DNA from: an uncultured Dorea sp.
GTDB taxonomy: Bacteria; Bacillota; Clostridia; Lachnospirales; Lachnospiraceae
Length of the DNA stretch: 64,000 nt
Reading direction: 5' to 3'
NCBI GenBank assembly: GCA_910584095.1
Contig: CAJTYU010000018.1
Coordinates: 1 to 64,000 of the forward strand
The translations under genes were made by a program, and so were the position numbers. Each line of letters starts with the position of its first letter. Position 1 is the stretch's first letter. Below the pieces are notes generated by a model. That model was not told the DNA's origin, searched no databases, and worked only from the letters and a program-made list of their open reading frames with translations. This document shows, one piece after another, positions 60,901 through 64,000 of this stretch.

Positions 60901-62469
60901 ATTAATTTTACCAAACAAATCCGACTCTGTAAGATTTACATACACATATACGGAAAAATGCTCTGTCTCAATTACCACTTCCTTTTCATCTGTTGCAGTA
61001 GCTTCCATGTCTGTTGACTTGCCTGTATTCTCATCTACATGAATAACATTGACTTCCGTTTTCTCATCTTCTACAGAATCCACAACCTCCTTGCCAGAGA
61101 ATTTGACCGCTACCGGTCCTAATGGCTGCACTTCTTCTCCATCCGCAAACAGCTTGATATCGTATGGCTGAAAACTTTCTACTTTCTTTTCTTTTTCTTC
61201 CGCTACTTTTTCAACTGCTTCCTCAACCGTTGCGAGTACCTCTTCGTCCTCTACCTTCTCTGCCTGAACACTATAATTTTTTCCGGTCTCGAAAGAGCTT
61301 TCCGGACCATAAAGGGTAATGATCGTTCCATCTACTTCTGTAGTCAGCTCAATCGTTGCTTCTTCTGGAACCTCTGTTTCCGGCTCATTATTCTCCGTTC
61401 CTTCTGTCGTCGCATCCGGCTGTTCTTCCGTTTCCTTAAACGCAGCTTCCATCTCGCTTATCTTAAGATATTCTGAAATGTGTTCGTCTTTGATATCGTA
61501 TGTATTTTCCTTAACTTGGTTATCGCTGTTTCCTTCAATAACTTTTATCTCATTCTTTTCTTTATCATAGGAAGAAACGATTCCCATCTGAAGGTCTGTT
61601 TCCTTATTTTCATTCTTAAGGAAGATGATATCGCCCGCTTCCGGCTCGTAACCTTCCGGCGATACGAGGTAAACTATTTTCTTTCCCTCGTCTTCCTGTA
61701 CAAATTTTTCATACCACTTGAAAGTTTCCTTCTCATTTGGGAACATGTTGGAGTTTGTCAGTCCCGCGTAGTACATACAGAAGTTAACAAAGGATGCGTC
61801 CCAATCTGTATATGGGTCGCCGATAAACTGTCCGTAGCGGGTATAGCCTTTATGGCTTCCGTCTTCCGCCACCACATAATTTTCTACGCTTTCCTTATAA
61901 CCAAGCTGCAGTTCTGCCGCTTTCACCAGATCCTCGCCCCATGCGTCCTTCCACTCTACATTCTCATAGTCCACCATCCATTTCGAAGAATCTTCCACGT
62001 CCGCCGATTTATCAATGTAGCATTCATCTGTATGGATATGTTCTTCCTGTCCGCAGGACAACTGCTGCGTATAGCAGGCGTTTGTATGGGTATGCCCCTC
62101 AGATTCTTCCTGTCCGCAAACCAGAACGGATTCCGTCTGATAGCATTCAGCCATATGGGCATGCTCCTCGCTTTCCTCCTGTCCGCAGACCAGAGCGGAT
62201 GTCTCTTGGTAGCATTCATCCGAATGCCGATGCCCGCCGCCTTCTTCCTGCCCACAGTTCAATGTGTTGCTGTAGCAGGCCTCTGTATGCGTATGTTCAG
62301 CGATCCCGCATTTCGGCTCTCCCGTCATAGCAATCCCGGCCCTTGCCAGTGCCCAGATGACGCTGCCTACAACCGCAAGTGCAAACACAACCGTAATAAC
62401 ACTAAAGTGTCTGCGCTTCTTCTGTTTTTTCCCTAACTCATTCAAATATTCTCTCACAAGTTCCTGCAT
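57943..62469 (-). CDS. LPXTG giant adhesin with CHAP-like and fibro-slime domains
   Basis: A 1508-residue surface protein, probably a pilus-tip adhesin. An N-terminal membrane segment (about residues 22-46) is followed by five His/Cys units (HTHTEACY ... CGQEE type, about 54-151). A CHAP/amidase-like domain lies at about 175-345 (YGQFIGDPYTDWDASFVNFC; GDIIFLKNENKETDLQMGIV), in which the usual catalytic Cys is Asp224. An acidic linker and beta domains follow. A fibro-slime domain lies at about 925-1030 (FYFRGDDDFWLFIDGKLAID). Cna-B domains with E-box-like motifs complete the ectodomain. The sorting signal is LPSTGGNGIHLYMFSGALLM plus RKKRKEVLES. It sits between the LepB gene and the major pilin. 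Confidence 0.88.
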   Translation of the reverse strand: MQELVREYLNELGKKQKKRRHFSVITVVFALAVVGSVIWALARAGIAMTGEPKCGIAEHTHTEACYSNTLNCGQEEGGGHRHSDECYQETSALVCGQEESEEHAHMAECYQTESVLVCGQEESEGHTHTNACYTQQLSCGQEEHIHTDECYIDKSADVEDSSKWMVDYENVEWKDAWGEDLVKAAELQLGYKESVENYVVAEDGSHKGYTRYGQFIGDPYTDWDASFVNFCMYYAGLTNSNMFPNEKETFKWYEKFVQEDEGKKIVYLVSPEGYEPEAGDIIFLKNENKETDLQMGIVSSYDKEKNEIKVIEGNSDNQVKENTYDIKDEHISEYLKISEMEAAFKETEEQPDATTEGTENNEPETEVPEEATIELTTEVDGTIITLYGPESSFETGKNYSVQAEKVEDEEVLATVEEAVEKVAEEKEKKVESFQPYDIKLFADGEEVQPLGPVAVKFSGKEVVDSVEDEKTEVNVIHVDENTGKSTDMEATATDEKEVVIETEHFSVYVYVNLTESDLFGKINVKVEHWGEGITTIGQIKDENTGEMRTRRADASAGIDEVYTWKAKHINTRSDLKTEIYTTDEISIPNEYYADIVQLSKICNVEEKDVNYTATKVWISNNEENEGKETWTEYESYDLSSNAEIKNLQEGSLIRFWYTPKETKNDTFKTEANFYDYDITDGKYWDDTGVNESSRRTDTYKYIKTDEQGINDPDNFTNSGTAKLGVGQNSSGNASDWAGIHYNRGAITWAPYNTWTDARFYGDRLNNDNQKRLNGGNGKYNNQATDYRIVEGIVKDTLDENGNLQYNVSVPKTLFKAGTGSTEYKYDLSFQQIGDTYTLQHVNDKSGNTLTKDLTEFGVYSNVPANLFWPLDKVNGKADRDPNIGAAEKEYYYLKKNGNGWNNSSQNNYNTSNAQNDDMVAHNWHFGMTYQVDFTVGDYTGPMEFYFRGDDDFWLFIDGKLAIDIGGIHQSVGESIDLRAWMEANHLLGTDVEGKPIDKNTTHTMKVFYMERGGYGSTCFIQFTLPQSVPVDLPAMKETEYSLEKTWNDGNNPFRPEKVEITLVQEYETGEKDADGNPIKVSRPTSEKIVLPDDSPDGKSWTYKWTGLPEVNGSTQGKYNYSYTAKEIGGQLPPGYESEIDPNNPSKMINKLEPVSVRVAKEWVNDDGDLIKYRPDEVILRLYAKKGENGNWEAYQDTKGNYKDVTLKPNEAGVWEPQEITNLPKYCNYVLHEGGIDGNRYYTCDPVFYSVREMCKVMENGKEVLKEIDEGTQLAGKENAKYKVSYSMGAPAVDSEGNQAVDADGGPVTLTVTNTLLTKFKMVKKGSDMQTDNLEGAKFLLSPKPEETDDPVLQPSSNDGERQINKLPTYDGISTENGIVWTKQGESSPSEKIEPGVYVMKETEAPTGYRLSGVEWIVTITEIENEKGSTIKAVVTLNDENKTPVKPIQVDSDTNGELIFVYGFKNEVVYALPSTGGNGIHLYMFSGALLMAAGALLTYRKKRKEVLES
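62017..62310 (-). repeat. Five His/Cys repeat units of the giant adhesin
   Basis: The DNA encodes five tandem units of 18-23 residues with pattern H-x-H-x-x-x-C-Y, about ten residues, then C-G-Q-E-E. Spacing between units is Gly/Glu/Ser. The His and Cys placing would suit metal binding. DNA identity between units is partial, so they are not recent duplications. Confidence 0.85.
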
Positions 62470-62481
62470 CTTCTCACCTTC

Positions 62482-63078
62482 TTAGTGCATAATTTCTACC
62501 CGTGCCAGAGGCCATACCCTAATGACTACCCTGCCTACGATCTGATCGCTCTGTACACATCCTATTGACTTGATACGGCTGTCAAGCGATACCGCCCTGT
62601 TATCCCCTAGTACGAAATACATACCATCCGGCACCTCATAAGGAAATTCCAATTCACATTTCCCCAGATCTTTCTTTGCTAGATAAGCTTCTTCGAGCAG
62701 TTCGTCATTGACATATACATTTCCTTTTTGATCTATATCTATCTTATCTCCCGGCGTTCCGATCACACGCTTTAGGAATATATTGCCTCCGTAGTAAAAT
62801 CCAATCACGTCTCCGGCTTCTATTTCTTTCGTCTGACGGAGAAACAGAACCTCCCCCGCCTCATAGGTCGGCGACATACTGGAGCCGTTTACCTGTATCA
62901 GGACAAATATCCTCGTTACCATCAGCGCGGCAACCGCCGCCGCCACAGTCAACACTCCCGCAATATTCAGAAGCATCCTCCGGAAGTTTCTCCGCGTTTC
63001 CACCCTCGCAAGCTCCATTCTCAAAAGCTCTATCGGCGGTATCTCCACCTCTGGTTTATTCTGCTCCTCGTTATCCAT
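62482..63078 (-). CDS. lepB: Signal peptidase I (LepB/SipS type)
   Basis: Ordinary bacterial signal peptidase, 198 residues from the ATG at 63078 (AGGTG 6 bases upstream; an in-frame GTG at 63087 is possible). It has one membrane helix (LTVAAAVAALMVTRIFVLIQ), catalytic Ser67 in NGSSMSPTYEAGE, catalytic Lys103 in IFLKRVIGTPGD and the FVLGDNRAVSLDSR box. Pilus operons often have a dedicated copy; this one stands directly before the giant adhesin and overlaps the coiled-coil gene by 8 bases. It contrasts with the SipW-type peptidase (49249-49791) in the same locus. Confidence 0.93.
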   Translation of the reverse strand: MDNEEQNKPEVEIPPIELLRMELARVETRRNFRRMLLNIAGVLTVAAAVAALMVTRIFVLIQVNGSSMSPTYEAGEVLFLRQTKEIEAGDVIGFYYGGNIFLKRVIGTPGDKIDIDQKGNVYVNDELLEEAYLAKKDLGKCELEFPYEVPDGMYFVLGDNRAVSLDSRIKSIGCVQSDQIVGRVVIRVWPLARVEIMH

Positions 63079-63664
63079 GGCTTTCACCTGAAGCCATCAG
63101 ATAACTTATTTCTCTTCCTGCGTCGGGTTCATGTCCTGTATCAGCATCGATTTTCCCATATCCCAGCGCCGTCATTTGTCTGGTTCTGGGAATCCCCGTT
63201 CTCCTTCGGATCCCGGCCCTCCATCCGAATTCGAAAGGAATCCGCTTCTCACTTTCCTCCACATCTTCCTCCTCCTGAATTAAGGCTATCTTCGGCTGGC
63301 TCTTCGCATACCGCTTCACATTCATCAGATATTGGTCGGCCGCCTGCTGGGCCATCTCAAAAATCCCGTTCAGCCTTAAGGCTGCCTCAGCGATGTTGCC
63401 TGCCTCCGTCAGTTCTATCATCCGATCCAGCTTCATCTCTTCTATAGTACTCTTAAGAGATGCTATCTGTGCATCCTTCTGGTTCAGCCGCTCGTCTTTT
63501 ACATTCAGCTTCCCCTTCAGCCGTTCATAACTCTCGGACATAACATCATGTTCTCTTGTCAGCTCATTCAGCTCCTTCTGGAGCCGTTCCGTCTCTTCGC
63601 ACTGCACAAGGAGCATCCTCAAAAGCTCTCTCCTCTTTAATTTTCTTAATTCCTTATCTGCCAT
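63071..63664 (-). CDS. Coiled-coil protein at the start of the pilus locus
   Basis: A 197-residue cytoplasmic protein without signal or membrane segment. Residues 1-90 form a coiled coil (EETERLQKELNELTREHDVM; SLKSTIEEMKLDRMIELTEA). Residues 95-115 (AALRLNGIFEMAQQAADQYL) are typical of proteins that cluster with signal peptidase and pilin genes in Lachnospiraceae; some genomes label them DNA repair proteins, without good basis. The Arg-rich C-terminal part varies. It overlaps lepB by 8 bases, so co-translation is likely. Function unknown. Confidence 0.72.
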   Translation of the reverse strand: MADKELRKLKRRELLRMLLVQCEETERLQKELNELTREHDVMSESYERLKGKLNVKDERLNQKDAQIASLKSTIEEMKLDRMIELTEAGNIAEAALRLNGIFEMAQQAADQYLMNVKRYAKSQPKIALIQEEEDVEESEKRIPFEFGWRAGIRRRTGIPRTRQMTALGYGKIDADTGHEPDAGREISYLMASGESHG

Positions 63665-63676
63665 ACCGCACCTTTC

Positions 63677-63964
63677 CTATTCCTTACTATCCTCTGTCCC
63701 GGCTGTGCGCTCGGCTTCGTCAAGTGCACCGTCTATAATCTTTATCAATTCCAATACAGACCGAAAATACACACTCTTATTTTCTTCCAGATATGTGACT
63801 CTCCCCTGCCAGCTGCTGTGCTGCCTGTGTTGAACCCGAATGACAAAGGTTCCCATATCGCCATGTTTCTCTAATAATTTTTCGTCTTCCAAAACTCTTG
63901 CCATCCTTTCCTTTTTCTGGCGGCTATGTGTGCGGCCATATATATCTCTGTCGCCCGTTCCCAT
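63677..63964 (-). CDS. Small uncharacterised protein, possibly cut by the window edge
   Basis: A 95-residue frame from an ATG at 63964, with GGAG 9 bases upstream. The core (HGDMGTFVIRVQHRQHSSWQ; SVYFRSVLELIKIIDGALDE) looks like a compact alpha/beta domain; the first 20 residues are basic. The same frame stays open to the window end (12 more codons), so the true start may lie further upstream. It is 12 bases before the coiled-coil gene and probably belongs to the same operon. No family recognised. Confidence 0.6.
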   Translation of the reverse strand: MGTGDRDIYGRTHSRQKKERMARVLEDEKLLEKHGDMGTFVIRVQHRQHSSWQGRVTYLEENKSVYFRSVLELIKIIDGALDEAERTAGTEDSKE

Positions 63965-64000
63965 AAATGGAAACTCCAGCGCGTTGAAGAGTCTCTCTGC

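Noticed and set aside
61480..62436. Long plus-strand frame opposite the giant adhesin (318 codons)
   Set aside because: It mirrors the adhesin coding strand and has Cys/His/Phe-rich, low-quality composition, no ribosome site and no domain pattern.

Overview
The window looks like a chromosomal segment of a gut-type Lachnospiraceae (Firmicutes, Clostridia). The reasons are two V-type ATPase operons, a long Firmicutes-type signal recognition particle RNA (about 265 nt) next to tadA, spore-former-style protein families, consensus sigma-A promoters with AGGAGG ribosome sites, and a sortase pilus locus with fibro-slime adhesins. Nearly all genes lie on the minus strand, so transcription runs from high to low coordinates. 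No tRNA, rRNA, CRISPR array, transposase or prophage gene was seen.

1-9.6 kb: the 3' end of an unidentified membrane-protein region, then V-type ATPase operon 1 (order G/H-I-K-E-C-F-A-B-D). Its rotor subunit K carries the complete set of sodium ligands known from Enterococcus hirae NtpK. 9.6-16.4 kb: trmL on its own promoter, then a chain of a B12-binding radical SAM protein, a 34-residue membrane peptide, a VanW protein, an AIR-synthase/HypE-like protein, an Lrp regulator and a class I aminotransferase. 16.4-17.8 kb: the only plus-strand segment, with a short HTH-like ORF, a 179-residue protein and the SRP RNA with its own promoter and terminator. 17.8-22.3 kb: a four-gene operon of an HTH/acidic coiled-coil protein, dgt, an uncharacterised protein and tadA.

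22.4-31.1 kb: V-type ATPase operon 2 (order G/H-C-I-K-F-E-A-B-D). Its K subunit has a single carboxylate hairpin and lacks the sodium ligands, so it is predicted to move protons. The cell would therefore carry two rotary ATPases with different ions. 31.1-33.1 kb: a P1-family peptidase and an ECF-transporter S component behind a long structured leader. 33.1-39.1 kb: an oppBCDFA oligopeptide importer whose leader holds a run of nine G and a short leader ORF. 39.3-41.8 kb: a coiled-coil protein built on 33-bp repeats and an ABC half-exporter.

42.0-64.0 kb: a large surface-structure locus. It combines a sortase-assembled pilus (major LPXTG pilin, two class C sortases, LPXTG giant adhesin, own LepB-type signal peptidase) with a SipW-type signal peptidase and TasA-like SipW substrates, a PVRTG-type anchored protein, a second pilin-like protein without an anchor, a glucosaminidase/M23 wall hydrolase and a second fibro-slime giant protein with an aberrant sorting signal. 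Both giant proteins carry His/Cys motifs near the N-terminus. This hybrid of sortase pilus and SipW fibre machinery is the most interesting system in the window. All functions are inferred from sequence reading alone; no searches were run.
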